The notes under the pieces were generated by a model that saw only the letters and a program-made list of their open reading frames with translations, had not been told where the DNA came from and made no database searches. Shown here piece by piece: positions 12,123 to 24,932 of a stretch of 64,000 nt of DNA. The stretch lies in contig OX387608.1 of the NCBI GenBank assembly GCA_947568835.1, positions 12,686,001-12,750,000 of the forward strand, read 5' to 3'. This DNA comes from Protonemura montana (Eukaryota; Arthropoda; Insecta; Plecoptera; Nemouridae). Positions within the stretch are counted from its first letter, which is position 1. Every line of letters starts with the position of its first letter. A program made the translations under genes and the position numbers.

Positions 12123-14030
12123 TTATTTCTAGGTCTCTCAAATTGTCTGACATTTCTAGATTGTTGGTAATTTCTTTTAAAGTTTCTTGAACGAATCAAT
12201 GTGCACAAGTTTTTTCCTGAAATATTATACACGGCCTCCTAGATACCTGTTTTTGAAAGTCATGTGAAACGATAAGTCAGAAACGCACATCAAATACGGT
12301 GGAAAAAAGCAAAAAGAATAAAAAAAACGAGCCCACAGAACGGTTGCAAGATTCAGAATCATTTTGTCGTAAGAGAAGTGAAGAAAGCCGGGATGTATAA
12401 CAAAAAAATAATAAGAAAATAATAAAAATCGGCGAGTCCTTTAAAAACAAACTTTCTTTCATCGGTCTGCAAACTTTGATTTTTTTCCTGGCAATCTTCT
12501 GATATTCTCGGGTTTCATGATTGGTCAAGCCAAGGTCAAAAAGGACTTTCTCGATTAATAACGTCACAGCCTGGGGTTGCAAGGGGAACTCACGGCCATG
12601 AAACTCTTGCAAAATATTAAAATTTTTGTACAAAAAGACAAAAAATGGTATTTTAAATTTGCTTTACCATCTTAAAATAGCCAGTACTATGTTCTTTTTG
12701 TAGAACATTGTAAATACTAATAAAAAAGAATCTAGAAAAAAAAAACCGGCTATGCAAATAAGAAATATTGAAGTCTTACAAATGTAAATGTGAAAAAATA
12801 TATATATTCAGGTTGGTATCCCCTTTGGCTTAGGCTCCCCCTAGGCTCCCCTTAGGCTCCCCTTTGAGATATTTCTCGTCAAATAAACAAAACACCGAAA
12901 ATGTTTACAGATGGCTTTGTACCTATAACTTGACGTTATTAACGTCGATTGATTACTCCTCGTGGGTAGCGAAGCAACAAGTCCGAGGCACCTTAATTGG
13001 TAGTCGGTTACACGTTTAGATCGCCCAGCCTGCCGTTGTTCCGATTGGTTCGATCCAATTATGATAATGTTTATCGAATCGTTCCCAACTACGTAGCCGA
13101 TTGGTTTCCGTCAATTAAATTCTATTTTACGCGTTTGTTTCGGTGCCCGCTACCGTGGGCAGACCTGGCCTGCATTTTCATGAGGATGGCGAGTGGGAAA
13201 ACCCACCAGTGGCGTCCAGAGGGAAAACTGTGAAAAGCTTGGGAAATCGACGCAGATATTGCTCAACGTACAAGGCAATAGGTTAAACTATAGTTGTTGG
13301 TTTTGTGCACGGCGTAATGATACATGATGTTGATTACTATATTATCTTCTTGCTATAATTAATTACTATCACAAGAATTGTGAAATAACATGTAGTCGCA
13401 TAAATACCGGATAAATATCGGTTTGTATCGGTAAATCATTTCGATGTCGTGCTTTCAATTATTCTGATGTAAATTGTATATGTAAATATAATAAATGGAT
13501 CAGCAATCACTGCAATGTCAAGAGTATAACGTCTGCTAATATTAAACGGGGACTTTATTGTCTATTCTAAAGTAGAGTTAAATCGAATAGAGTTTGCAGT
13601 TACAAGATTAACCCATGGATTAAGTTCAAACAGATACAGAATCCTAATGGGGGAACGACAATGCTAAAGAAGTCACTGCTAGTAGTTTAGAAATCGGCCG
13701 CAGAAGCGCGTTGGCATCGCGATGAAAAAAGAGAGACGGTTGTGTCAGAGAAAACTGTTTCGATAACCTAGAGAGAGAGAGAGAGGCGAGAGTAAATGGC
13801 AAGCAATGCCATTCATCGGAAGAGATCGAAACTGTTCCAGATTTTAGCTGATGGGAACACCGTTAAGCTTTGCTGGACTTCCCTACACTAAGGTTTCGAG
13901 TGACAATTTTTCCCCCAGACATGTGTAAGCTACGAAAGCTTTGTCTGTTTCATCTTCGTTTAAATTCATATACACCTGATGCGTTTCTGAGGAGAATGGA
14001 AAGGAGCTAGACTGGAAAATATGTGGAATT
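12123..14030. other. No gene recognised; short 11-bp triplet repeat
   Basis: Holds three tandem copies of an 11-bp unit (TTAGGCTCCCC, CTAGGCTCCCC, TTAGGCTCCCC) at 12830-12862 and a GA run near 13770-13785. The open frames at 12277-12633 (-) and 12997-13233 (+) have no recognisable domain. Confidence 0.5.
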
Positions 14031-14096
14031 TCGGGCCTCCCTTTTGCCGGTGGGGTGCTCTACTAACTGAGCTATCTGGGCACACAGATTCCAGTT
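14031..14096 (-). repeat. T2 SINE head (tRNA-like), antisense
   Basis: The reverse complement contains CCCAGATAGCTCAGTTAGT and AGAGCACCCCACCGGCAA, a tRNA D-arm/A-box-like segment. No matching acceptor stem or complete B box follows, so it is a tRNA-derived repeat and not a tRNA gene. Similar pieces occur at 41405 and 57575. Confidence 0.65.
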
Positions 14097-14589
14097 TCAC
14101 GGGGTGGGATAAGAGATCCCCTAAAGGGGAAAGATAATCTTATAATCTTGTTTTGGGATGCGATGCACAAAAGATAAAATTATTTACGACTGTTCAAAAA
14201 AAAAAGTCAGATTTGAAATGTCAGTTCGATTTTTTTTTTTTTTTTAACAAATTTGGAAAAACGAAACCAAATAAAATCCACCACTGGCGTTGATACGGAA
14301 TTTTCATTAGCATCAGGTTGTTTTCCTCGTGTGTTGCCTTGCAGAAAGCGATTTGAAAGTAAACCGGGCACGAATGAAAATCGTAGTTGCCGAGTATAGC
14401 AGTACATGGTAAAGCACCCCGCTTCTCTGGCGGTCGATCTCAGGTGGTGGAGGCCAATTGCCAATAAGACTTGTAGCCATTGCGAGTTTCAGCAGCCATT
14501 CGAGAATTGCTGGATAAAAGAGATTGAGAATGAAGATGTGCAGCCTCTTAGGTTACGCCCCGGGTTTTAACGATCTTGCGAGCAATAAG

Positions 14590-15012
14590 GACCGAACGGT
14601 TTGGCGTGTTGAAAACACCGGTTCTCATTAGATCACCGAAGTTAAGCAATACTGCGCTGAGTCAGGAATTGGATGGGTAACCATCATACAGATTACCAGT
14701 TCTGTTCGGGAGAAAGTTTAGAGGGATGAAAGTTAGTACAGCAAGTTTATTGGCCTTGCTTATCAACCTCTCGACAGCATGGATTCGTGGAGAAATCATG
14801 CTGTTCGCGTTGTACCGTCCTTCGGAAGGGACGTTAAGCCGGTGGTCCCCTTGGTGCTCTTCGACAGGAGTAGGCTACGTGCCGGCACCGGGTTTCCCCT
14901 CCTTCTTTCTGGGCTAGGTTAGGTTCATCATCATCGACTCATTCACCGACGCCATTGGGCCAGTGCCACAGAACCAGAAGTCAAAACAGTGCGTCGTTAA
15001 ACACCAATAATC
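14590..15012 (+). repeat. S5 SINE, full length
   Basis: A complete sense copy: start CCGAACGGTTTGG, 5S-like head (AGATCACCGAAGTTAAGC, GGATGGGTAACC), CAGTTCTGTTCGGGAG region, conserved centre (GGGACGTTAAGCCGGTGG), TAGGTTAGGTTC, TCATC run and AGTGCGTCGTTAAACACC end. A 63-codon frame is open at 14726-14917. Confidence 0.95.
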
Positions 15013-15077
15013 AATCAAACAAAAATTAAATACCTGTCATTCTTATAAAATGCACTCTCGGTAAAGTCATGTCCGAT

Positions 15078-15170
15078 TGACTCTAATGGTTAGAGCAACG
15101 TTCGCGACATGTGAAGTTCGTAGTTCGAGTCCCCGATTGATCACCAGGTCATTAGTGTTTCTAATAACAA
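15078..15170 (+). repeat. T1-like SINE fragment
   Basis: tRNA-like segment with CTCTAATGGTTAGAGC (A-box-like) and GTTCGAGTCCCC (B-box-like), followed by the T1-type junction GTGTTTCTAATAAC. More diverged than the other T1 copies. Confidence 0.65.
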
Positions 15171-15867
15171 AATTTATGTGTTTTTTTTTCATTGCAGAAG
15201 GATTAAGAGACTTGCCAACAACTTACACCGTTTAGATCCGTATATTTTTTTTACAAAATTGATATATTTTCGGTCTTGCTATTTTTTAATTAGTATTGTG
15301 ATTGCATACAAAAAAAAAACAGACAATAAATTTCATCTAGTCTACCAGAATCATTCGACTTTATTGTCAACATGACTTCTTCGAATTCAACTGCTAGAAA
15401 ATAGCATCAAACACAGACATGACGCTCTAGTCGCGTAATGCATCCGAAAACAAATTATTTGTTGAATTTGCAATAAAAAAAGGCTGCTTGTTATTTCTGT
15501 GCCGCAAAGAACAAGCACCGCGTGCACGTTCAGCCTCAAGACTGCAATGAATTACCGAGATGGAATTCTAGAGCAACTGCAATGAAATGAAATAATGGCC
15601 GGCAATTCCGAGTCAGTCGAGTATATATAACCCACGTTATATCGTTGACTGTAATAATAATAATGTCCTATACACAGCACCTTTTAAACGAGATCGGTTT
15701 CAAATGATACGGGGCATTTCATAGCGGTATAGCTTGGGCTACATTAGGAAAGCAATAATTGTACCATAGCAGCGACGTGAGATTTAAACATTTTTTAAAT
15801 TACTATAATTCATTCACGTCCTGTTGAATGAAAATGGATATTCCTGATTTAAACCGCATTTGTAAGG

Positions 15868-15950
15868 TAGTTAATGTGAAATTTGATTTTAATTGCAAAC
15901 GCTTGCAATGCGCGGGGTGTTATATTATTACAAATAATTTTTGAGAGGAT
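15868..15950 (-). repeat. T1 SINE tail, antisense
   Basis: Reverse complement of the T1 3' end: GTGAAATTTGATTTTAATTG, then CTTGCAATGCGCGGGGTG. It abuts a sense T1 copy, so the two form an inverted arrangement. Confidence 0.8.
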
Positions 15951-15956
15951 TTTAGC

Positions 15957-16222
15957 TACTCGAGATTGACAGGTTGTGACGTGATATAGCGTCACTAGAA
16001 TCAGAGTGACTGTGAGTATTCACAGCCTCTTGGTTCTACTCCTTGAAGATCTGACATTCTCATCAAATACACTAAAATCATCTAAAAAAAATTATGTGTC
16101 CAAGAAGCTTAACGGGTAAGAGCAACACCCGCGATAGGTGGAGATCAGGGTTCGAATTCCCGTTTGAGAATCAAGGGGTAGAATCAATGGGTAGTAGTGT
16201 TCCTAATAATAAAAAATGTATA
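15957..16222 (+). repeat. T1 SINE, sense copy
   Basis: Contains the T1 leader (GGTTGTGACGTGATATAGC, with stem GTGACG/CGTCAC), TTCACAGCCTCTTGG, ATCAAATACACTAAAATC, the tRNA-like head (AACACCCGCGATAGGTGG, B box GGTTCGAATTCCC) and the GTGTTCCTAATAATAAA junction. The GCAATTTAAA tail is missing. Confidence 0.88.
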
Positions 16223-17192
16223 GTTGATATTTTGCAATTGGAAACTTAGTAAATTTTTTTGTTTTTTGTTGCAAATACAATTTTTCTTCAATAAACATTT
16301 CCTAATCTCACATTTAGCCAGTAAAATGAAAGAAAACGTACATTAGAACAAACTGGAGCGAGTGCTTTTCAAATTTTCCTTTGACAGCTTTAAAAATATG
16401 AATGATTGAATAATTTTATTAAACGTTCTCTCTGGAGGGCAGGAATAACAGAGAATTCATCCCAGAGATAACACGCGACGGGTCTTCCATCACATTTGAC
16501 TCAAATCATTAGCGTTTCGTTCGAAAATACTTGTAAAAATTACTCGAAATCGAATGAACTATTTAATTTGCGCTTGAGGAATTGCTTCCACGAGTGGCTG
16601 AAAACTAAGTTAACCGGTGGCCCTGTTTCTTTGAACATTACAGACAATCTAATTTGGCTCGCTTTTCCCATACACCCATTCTTTTCTCTCTCTACCAAAA
16701 TCCAATCAAGTCGGAACATTGCTCGCCCGAGTCTTTCTCTGTTCAACCAAAGGCCTGCACATTTTCCTCTTTCCCAAACTTATTAGTTACCCATTTTTCA
16801 ATATTTCGCTGCTCTGCTTAAAGTAAGCTTTGCGGGAAATCCCATTGTTGCTTACCCACGGCGAGCGCACGGAATGAAAGAAAAGTCTATGGAAAACCCC
16901 ACGCAATTTTCCGGCGACGTGGAAACTGTAATGCCGAGCGTTCAGAACTTTTCGTCCAAGACGTAACGAATTTACGCTTCCAGTTTCTGTATTACGACGC
17001 TTATTAATAGCCGCGCATTAAAGGGGCTTTGTTTACCGTTACAAAAAGACTTTTGGGCTTTTTTTTTATTAATCAAATATTTCAGAAGAATGAATTGTGA
17101 TGAAAATACGGATGCGTTCGTCTGCGTGGTAGTCTCAAGGCTTCTCGAAAAACGGATCGTATAAGATAACATTGTATTAAGTTCCTGAACAT
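16223..17192. other. No gene recognised
   Basis: Open frames 16496-16786 (+) and 16540-16746 (-) overlap each other and carry no known domain. No repeat assigned. Confidence 0.5.
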
Positions 17193-17345
17193 GTTATGAT
17201 TGTTTTTAGACTCATGTCTACTTGATTTATCCTTAGCACTAGTTTTAACAAAAACTATTTTAAATGGGTTTTGAATGCAAGCAATAGACAACTATATTTC
17301 CCGACGTTTCGTAACATGTACTAGTTACTTCTTCAAGGGTAAGAG
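17193..17345 (-). repeat. R1 repeat, antisense
   Basis: The reverse complement reads CCCTTGAAGAAGTAACTAG, TACATGTTACGAAACG, then CATTCAAAACCCATTT and AATAGTTTTTGTTAAAAC. GTAAC...GTTAC forms a stem directly before GAAACG. Other copies: 30808, 37940 and 56962. Confidence 0.75.
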
Positions 17346-18775
17346 CAGTCCTGACAATTTTCCGATAACAAAAGAACCACATAAAATTATAACAATTACC
17401 TAGTTCAAGCATCCTAAATGCATCTAAATAAAATAATCAGGGTCAATAACTCAAAAACTAACATATTTTGTATTTTCTGAAATAAAATCCCGAACACTGA
17501 ACAAGTTGTTCATTGTCCAGTTCAAGTATCTACATTTCTTTTTTGGTTTACTGATTTCGTCCACGTTTTTGTCGACATTTTCAGAATAACAATTGGTCCT
17601 ATTTATACCTAAATTAGCACAACAATCACAAGTAATTGTCTTAAAACGGTGTACGAATTTGTTTTGTACTTGTTGCCGTACGTGCAATGAAATAAGTTTT
17701 TTTTTCTACTGTTCAAAAAAGATATTGACATTTCAAGGACACCACTGGCACCATTGTAACGTGCCACACTGGTGCCAAAGGTGTGATTGAAAAACATGCG
17801 TTTTATAAGCACCTGTTACCTCGCTCGTTATAAATCCGTTTCTTGAACATGTCATACTTTCGAACACTTATCTCTTTTTTTAGATTCTTTCATAGATATA
17901 AAAATATTCATTTATTCCCAAATTTGACAGCAAATCACTGTCTTTGGCTTCAAATCAAATCAACCAATCAAATAGATTCAGGTTAAATCAATTTCTAGCC
18001 AAGATCAGAAAACATGGACAGCAAATTGAATCTACATTTGAGAACTATCAAGCTGACCGGAAGTCATCCATTCAAACAACCCTCTGCAGTTTTCAGTTTT
18101 CACCGTTTCAATTCACATGGATATAGGGATAGGAAGTCATGGCAAAAGCTGTTCGCACCCTCTGCCACGATATATCCTCCAGAAATATGTTGACAAATCA
18201 ATTCAAATCGCGCAGCCATGTCATTCGATACCCAATACCCGATTGAGTTACCTTTTTTTTCAATTTCCATCACCCAATCTCCTCCCACATGCAAAGCTTC
18301 GTCTCAAATGACACACATTATAATTTCACAGTATTTCTTCACAACATTGTAGCTATTCTTCAACACGGCACACATTTTTCTGGATCCCCATCTGAATTCC
18401 AGATTAAGGTGTGTTTGAAGATTCATGAAAGCTGAACGCTACTAGACAAATGCCAAACGGCCCGTTTTCAAAGCAGTGCGTCGTTAAACAAAGCCAATCA
18501 ATCACCGTGTCCATGTAACTCTAAAGTAGGCATGTGTTTCAAGACGATACCAAAGATGATCAATCAATATGTCTTGTGTGTGTATCGGCATTTGAAAGAT
18601 GTCCAGGGTTTAATTTACCTTTCCTAAAAACTGATTTCGCCAACAACACATTTGTAATCCCTTTTGCGCATAAGATTGTGGTACAGGCACACTTATGATG
18701 AACTGCCGGCAAGTTTTGCTTGATGCACAGGCTTCTTAGAAGTCTGAGAGTTCGAGAAAAATAGCTGCCGTCTTT
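17346..18775. other. No gene recognised; small S5 3'-end fragment
   Basis: AT-rich DNA with overlapping short frames and no domains. A sense fragment of the S5 3' end, CAGTGCGTCGTTAAACAAAG, lies at about 18472-18495. Confidence 0.5.
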
Positions 18776-18860
18776 GTCAATGTTTGAGACAGTAGTAAGG
18801 TTCATAGTAATAAAATACCCCGCGCATTGCAAGCGTTTGCAATTTAAAAACAATTTCAAA
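18776..18860 (+). repeat. T1 SINE tail, sense
   Basis: Carries GAGACAGTAGTAAGG, TAATAAAATACCCCGCGC and TTTGCAATTTAAAAAC. It precedes a full T1 copy in the same orientation, giving a tandem array. Confidence 0.82.
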
Positions 18861-18889
18861 TAAATAAAACGCATCAAAAGTCAAATTGA

Positions 18890-19182
18890 AGTTACTCGAG
18901 ATCGACAGGTTGTGACGTGATATAGCGTCACTGGAATCAGACTGTGAGTATTCATAGCCTCTTGGTTCTACTCCTTGGAGAACTGTCATTCTCATCAAAT
19001 ACACTAAAATCGTCGCAAAAAGCCAGTGTCCAAGTAGCTCAATGGGTTAGAGCAACACCCGCGATAGGTGGAGATCGGGGTTCAAGTCCCCGTTTGAGCA
19101 TCAATTTTTGAGACGGTAGTAGTGTAATAAAAATAAAATACCCCGCGCATTGCAAGCGTTTGCAATTTAAATAAGATTTTAA
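18890..19182 (+). repeat. T1 SINE, full sense copy
   Basis: The best T1 copy: leader GACGTGATATAGCGTCAC, CTTGGTTCTACTCCTTGG, ATACACTAAAATCGTC, a tRNA-like head with A box TAGCTCAATGGGTTAGAGC and B box GGTTCAAGTCCCC, then TTTTTGAGACGGTAGTAG and the GCATTGCAAGCGTTTGC tail. The tRNA-like head points to a pol III promoter. Confidence 0.92.
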
Positions 19183-20037
19183 AAGAACTTATAGAATATC
19201 TTCGTATTTATAATTCATCGAAATTGATTGACAATTAAAAACATACCACTATTGATATTATTTGATCATTATCATTTTGATGTAGAGCTATAGAAAGTTA
19301 AACAGAAACCATTATTGATTAGTTCCCATCCCAACAAAGGACGACAGTCACAGATCTAATGTTAATCACTGGTATACATTTGGTATTTGGTAACCAATCT
19401 CTCCTCCACTTACAGATAACGACATTTAGACCAACGTGCTGATACAACTGGCCAAACACAAACAATAGCCCAACTTTGGCGACAATTTCCACGATGATTA
19501 TTCATAATTAGTTTCAGATTCGCACGCAAGTTCCCATAAATTGTGATTAAAGCGGTGCGGGTTCTATTTACACATGGCCGGTAAATTTCTGGCTTGCATC
19601 TGGGCCACGAGTTATTAAATCGGATTAAATCTATTATCACACAAATTACATGGCTATAAATAGGTAATACTTTGTATTAACCTTATAGAAATTCGGTGCG
19701 AGATAATATGATATGATCATCAGTACTTTTAAGTGGCACCAGTGCTGTTATACCAAGTTATGTAATATATGTTTTTATGTTTTAATGTAAACCTACCCTG
19801 ACAATTTCCAACGCTGTTTCACCAAAATAAGTGAAGAAAATTATGGCATGTATAAAAAACAACAGAAAAACAAATACAAATACATTGAAGATTGTTTATT
19901 AGGCAGTTAGTTTGTTTTGAAGTCCCTTGTAGAACATAAATTAATGATATGTCAGGAAGAATATTGTATAAAATGAAACAAATTTTACTGGACACGAGAA
20001 TAAAGCTACAGAAATCAGTGAATTCTCTATTGATTTA
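19183..20037. other. No gene recognised
   Basis: AT-rich intergenic DNA without coding or repeat evidence. Confidence 0.5.
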
Positions 20038-20480
20038 GTGGGGTTTTAACGACGCACTGTTTTGACAACAAGCCGTGTGGCACTGGTCTAATGGCGTTAG
20101 TGAATCAGTGGATGATAATGAGTATGATGATGAACCTAACCGAGTCTAGAAGAGAGGAGGGGAAACCTGGTACCGGCAAGAAGCCAGTGTCGAAAACCAA
20201 GTCGAAGAGCACCAAGGGGACCACCGGCTTAACGTCCCCTCCGAAGGACGGTACAACGCGAGCAACAGGATTCCACCACAAATGCATGCTGTCGAGAGGT
20301 TGATAAACAAGGCGAATGAAGTTGCTGTACTAACTTTCATCACTTTAACCTCTCTCTCAAACATAACTGGTCATGTGTATGACGGTCATCCATCCAATAC
20401 CTGACTCAGCGCAGTGTTGCTTAACTTCGACGATCTCACGAGAACCGGTGTTTCCAACACACCAAACCGTTCGGTTACCG
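20038..20480 (-). repeat. S5 SINE, full length, antisense
   Basis: Complete from the 3' end (TTTTAACGACGCACTG) through CCTAACCGAGTC, the conserved centre with a short insertion near CCAAGTCGAAGAGC, and the 5S-like head (CATCCATCCAATACC, AACTTCGACGATCTCACG) to ACACCAAACCGTTCGG. Confidence 0.93.
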
Positions 20481-21508
20481 TTTAAAGTTGATGCACTGTC
20501 GAACCCATTTGTACGAGGTCACGAACTGACTATTGTCATGATCGCTTACAACATTCGATATTCCAACCGTGCCCCATCCGGGGATTTTCATTTTAAATCG
20601 CAATATGCGCGGTCACGGAATTGAAAGGCAAACGATGGATGGGGTGAACCATCGCCAAAGGGGCAAGGGTCACAAATCCCTAGTCGAGGAAATGCAATCA
20701 GTTTTTTTTTTTTTTTGATACAGAAGTAATAAGTAGGCAGACTTTGGCAAACATTTGAACGCATAGGGTGGGCGTTCGAGAGGAGAGGGGTTGCGTTGGT
20801 GGATTTGATTCAAAAATAAAACTGGCGTTTAATCAGAGGTAAATCCTACAGGGGTACGTTCAGGCAATTTATTGTTGTTTTGTTTCTGTGTGAGGGGGGA
20901 TGTGAACGAAGCTATGCTTTGTAGATCTTGGTTTATACACCATTTACATTTATCGAATCAGAGAAAAATAATAATACTAAATTTTATGGGTTTTTTATGT
21001 TCAGTGTTTTATATCATTTCGCAGTGGTATTACGGGAATATTTGAATACGTTTGACTATAACTCGGTGGCAGTTCTCTTTTGCTAAATTATCTAGAGAAT
21101 TTATCAAAGGGATTTAAAGTCAAGATTTCTCTAACGAAGAAAATACTACAAAATAACATGTCTGATTAAGTCAGTTGCTAGACTCCTTGCATATGTGTTA
21201 CTGGACAAAGTATCTCAATCATTGCTTACATACATTTTTAATTGCATTTCCTGGTTTCTAAGTTTCTCATTAAATATTTTTTCTTAGTTCTTACTCGCTT
21301 CAAAATTCTCTAGACATAGTATTTTTGTGAATACATAGCGCATCCAACATGTACATCAATGTCCATACATTAAGTCATGTGTTGAATGCATCTGTTGGTG
21401 CAGTTGATCCTTAATGCACGTACATACTGGGGATCTCTTTCGAAAATAACACAAAAATTATACCAAGAAATATTTATATTTTTGCCTTTCAAGTGTAAAT
21501 ATAATCAC
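20481..21508. other. No gene recognised
   Basis: AT-rich intergenic DNA with a poly-T run near 20700. No coding evidence. Confidence 0.5.
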
Positions 21509-21760
21509 GCCTGGAAGAGAGGAAGAATGCCCCGGTGCCGGCAAGTAGCCTATTTCAGTTGAAGAGTACCAGAGTGACCACCGGCGTAACATTCCTTTCG
21601 AAGGACGGCACAATCCTCCACAAATACGAGAGGCTGATAAGCAAGACTAGCATAATTCATCCATACAACCTCGCTCCCGAATAGTAGCTACTGGTTATAA
21701 AGATCACTCAATATAACCCTCCCAGCGAAACTTGTGCAACACCTCAAACCGTTCAGTGAA
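21509..21760 (-). repeat. S5 SINE, antisense, degraded
   Basis: Recognisable by CCGGTGCCGGCAAGTAGCC, GACCACCGGCGTAAC, CCTCGCTCCCGAATAG and CCTCAAACCGTTC, with several deletions including most of the 5S-like head. Confidence 0.82.
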
Positions 21761-22654
21761 CTCTCAACCAATTTCTGATGTAACGATTTGTTGCTGAACT
21801 TCAATCCTAACTATCTCATTTCGAAGACTTAAAATTATCTGATAGCGCTGTGCTAATAGCTAATAACTTAAACTACAAACCAATTTATTATGTTAACTAA
21901 TGTCTTACCTCAATTTACGGTTGGAATAAGCCACGCGTTGATTTCTACCACTTAAACGAGAAAATTTGTTCCACGGAGTATGATTTACTGTAAAACAGCT
22001 AAAACCCTGTCACTGTCTCACTTGGATTTTATTTTGCCAAGCTGCTTACACAAAGACAGCTAACCCGAAAATGAAATAACTATGAAACTAGACGAACTGG
22101 AAATAGTAAAAACGAATTGTAAATATATTTAATTCTACACCACGAATTATAGTAAAAATCTAGATTTGAAAAGTTAGGCACACGTCACTGATACGTCTTT
22201 TACTAGAAAAAATACTGACTATTTGAATTCTAGCCTACACCACAGCCTGCTAGAGTGAAACTGACTGAAATGAGCTAGCTGCTTGTCGAAAAAACCGGTT
22301 GTCAGGCTGGCCTAACCTAACCCAAACTACCCGAAAAGGCTTTGTTATTGTTTCTAGAAATGATTAATTAACTCGAGCTATTGGATGTAGTTTCATATCG
22401 AGCTAACATTATTTCATGGAATGTCACCTGCCTCTCCAAACATTGATTTAATCTCGACTGTTGCGTCATACTAGTAATTGCTGTTCTATTACCTGGTTTA
22501 ATAAAAATAGATTCCGTTCGATTCAATTGTGACATTAAACATATTGAAAGCGCATAACAGAAATGGAAAAATAATCTGTTATTATTTATAATAATAAATA
22601 AATTCAATCAATGATTCGACAGATAACACGGCCTGTTTTAAAACGCAATTTAAC

Positions 22655-22945
22655 TATTGAGTTTAAAGGTGTAGTCAGAGGGTAGAAAAGTTACCGGCCG
22701 ATGCCATCCGATGGCGCTTGCGACCGACCTGTTTACCAAAACAATTAAATAACTACGACTCAAAATATCGATACATATCAATCAATCGTTAAGCTAAGCA
22801 TTAATAGATGTTGATTGGGCGTTAATCAGTCTCAAATGCGAGTAATCTGCAAGAAATAACGAAATTAAATTTCTAAACGCTTGAAACTATGGTGAATCCA
22901 CCTAGAAGCATCCTCTAATTTTATCGGTGAGGTAGCTATTTAGTA
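22655..22945 (+). repeat. R2 repeat, copy 1
   Basis: About 290 bp that aligns by eye with 26065-26365: both begin TTGAGTTTAAA and share GTAGTCAGAGG or TAGTCAGAGG, TGGCGCTTGC, ACTCAAAATATCGATAC and AACGAAATTAAATTTCT. It is diverged and has no visible coding capacity, so it is probably an old non-autonomous element. Confidence 0.75.
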
Positions 22946-24932
22946 ATCATTTTTCGAATCCCAATTGAACAATTCGTGTTACTTCCCGATTCGGTACGAA
23001 TTTTTGAGACGGTACCTATACTCTGCCCATTGAAAGCCCGATTTTAAACAATATTTCAAAATTATAATACCCATGTAAATAAAACAGCGAAGATTAAAAT
23101 TATGATGAAAGCGGGGGAGGGTAGCTTCTAGCCTCACCCCTTGCGAACCACAAACTCGATTTCTCAGAAGTATCACAGTAGATATCAATTAAGAAAATCT
23201 CGCTGGTAGTCAACACGCTTTGTAGAAACGAGGCGCTATAAATGATCGGCCAACTTTACACGTAAACACAGTTCGCGATGACGTCAGCGCTAAGGGTGGT
23301 ATATGGGGGCTTGATGAAGGAGTCACAATCAGCACCCACTTCATGTTACGGCTTGTAGGGATGCTACGTCTCTGGGGGGGAAATCTTGACTCTGAGGAAA
23401 AAAAATAGATGGAGAAAACTCGTGTAACTTCAATGTTGTGAAACCTGTTTAACGAGAAAACATTTTTCCTGGCAGACGCGCCACCGGTCGTTTTTTGGGG
23501 TGACATGTTGACAATTAAAAAAAAATCAACTAATCATCTTTGCTGATATCTGACTTTTATTGTCGTGCCAAGATTTTTTGTTTTTCGAGCTTTTTTAAGA
23601 GTTTTGTAGGCAGTATTAAAAATCCTGGCAATTCTTTTGCAGATATAATAAGTATAATGAAGTCATTCTACTAAAATCATAACTGAAATTTATTTCCTTG
23701 TGCTGGCATCTTCTCTGAAGGACTGTGAGCTTTCGGGAAAGGAACTGTGAATTCAGTTAACAACATATAGAATGATTTAAGCTAGGGGCTGAACGTGTTT
23801 TAGAACTATATGCCAAAAGCTTTGAGAAAACGTTAAGAAATCGTAAGGGTTGAACTCGGAAACGGATTTAAGAAAACAATGGGATATTTACTCGATGATT
23901 CCTTGAATTTAAATGCTCGCTAATAAAAACAGGTTGTAATTTCGAAAGGTTTTCGTATAAATACCCACACCCTTGTGCTATCCGATGCTCATCCAAAGAG
24001 AAAAATCCTATTTGACTGAGTAGATAATTTTAAATGCCCATTCACGTCAAGCAGCAGACGGAAAAAAAACAAATTAGATTTCAGAAAAACGGCCGAGCTG
24101 AAACGCTCATCGTAAAACCTCAGGTGCTAGAATGGATACGAGTTTCGGATTTTTGTCAATACTTAAAATCTGATTTAACTCTTTTTTTGTGTGCGTGTGA
24201 GACCGATTCGTTTTGTAATTGCCTCGGTGAAAGTAACACGACCGCTTTAAAGCTGTTCAAACTAACATTTCATTAGCGTCATCCTCTTTACTGGCATCGG
24301 CGAAAAGATTTATGTGCGTAGGTAGGTATTTTAGCCTCTCGAGCTTCTTGGAGCGCTGGAACAATTTCACAAGAATAAAACCATGTACTTAGCTTGTTTG
24401 TAAAGGGAACTAAACGGAATACCACATTCCGTGGTAATGTAGAACGCTTTGGCTATTTAAATATTTTCTCCTTAGGAATTTCAGACAGTAATTTTAATTC
24501 ATATTCATAATGGAATGCGTCAAATCAATACCCTCAACAAAACGTATAAAAAAAACACAAAAAATTCTCGAAGATAAACAGTGAATAAGTAACCACAGCT
24601 TAATTTTTTTTGTATGTGAATTTTGCATAACCATCTATCCATAAAGAAAATTAAAGATAACAGAGATAACACCGTGCCTTCAAATTCTTATAAGAAATTA
24701 TATTTTCAATTAAAAAAATAGCTTTGTGCGGTCAGCTAGTTATTCAAATAGCTGTATTACCACAGACACTGCTGACGCAGATATTCCATTTTAATTCAAA
24801 AATTGCAGCGATAAACCTTGGTGCAGGAGAGCCCCACAAAGTGTATGCCATTTCCCTCAAATTAAAAGATACAATAGTTCGGATCTCTTCCAACGGATGG
24901 TATTATTTGTTGCTTGATTTATAGGGTGAAGG
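22946..24932. other. No gene recognised
   Basis: Frames such as 23210-23506 (-) and 24034-24276 (+) show no known motifs and lack convincing splice or codon signals. Confidence 0.5.

Noticed and set aside
14610-14690. Functional 5S rRNA gene
   Set aside because: Only the internal promoter-like part resembles 5S rRNA. The segment is diverged, continues directly into the SINE body and recurs with the same body elsewhere.
19025-19100. tRNA gene
   Set aside because: A and B boxes are good, but the anticodon arm and acceptor stem do not pair, and the same sequence recurs with fixed flanks as a SINE (T1).
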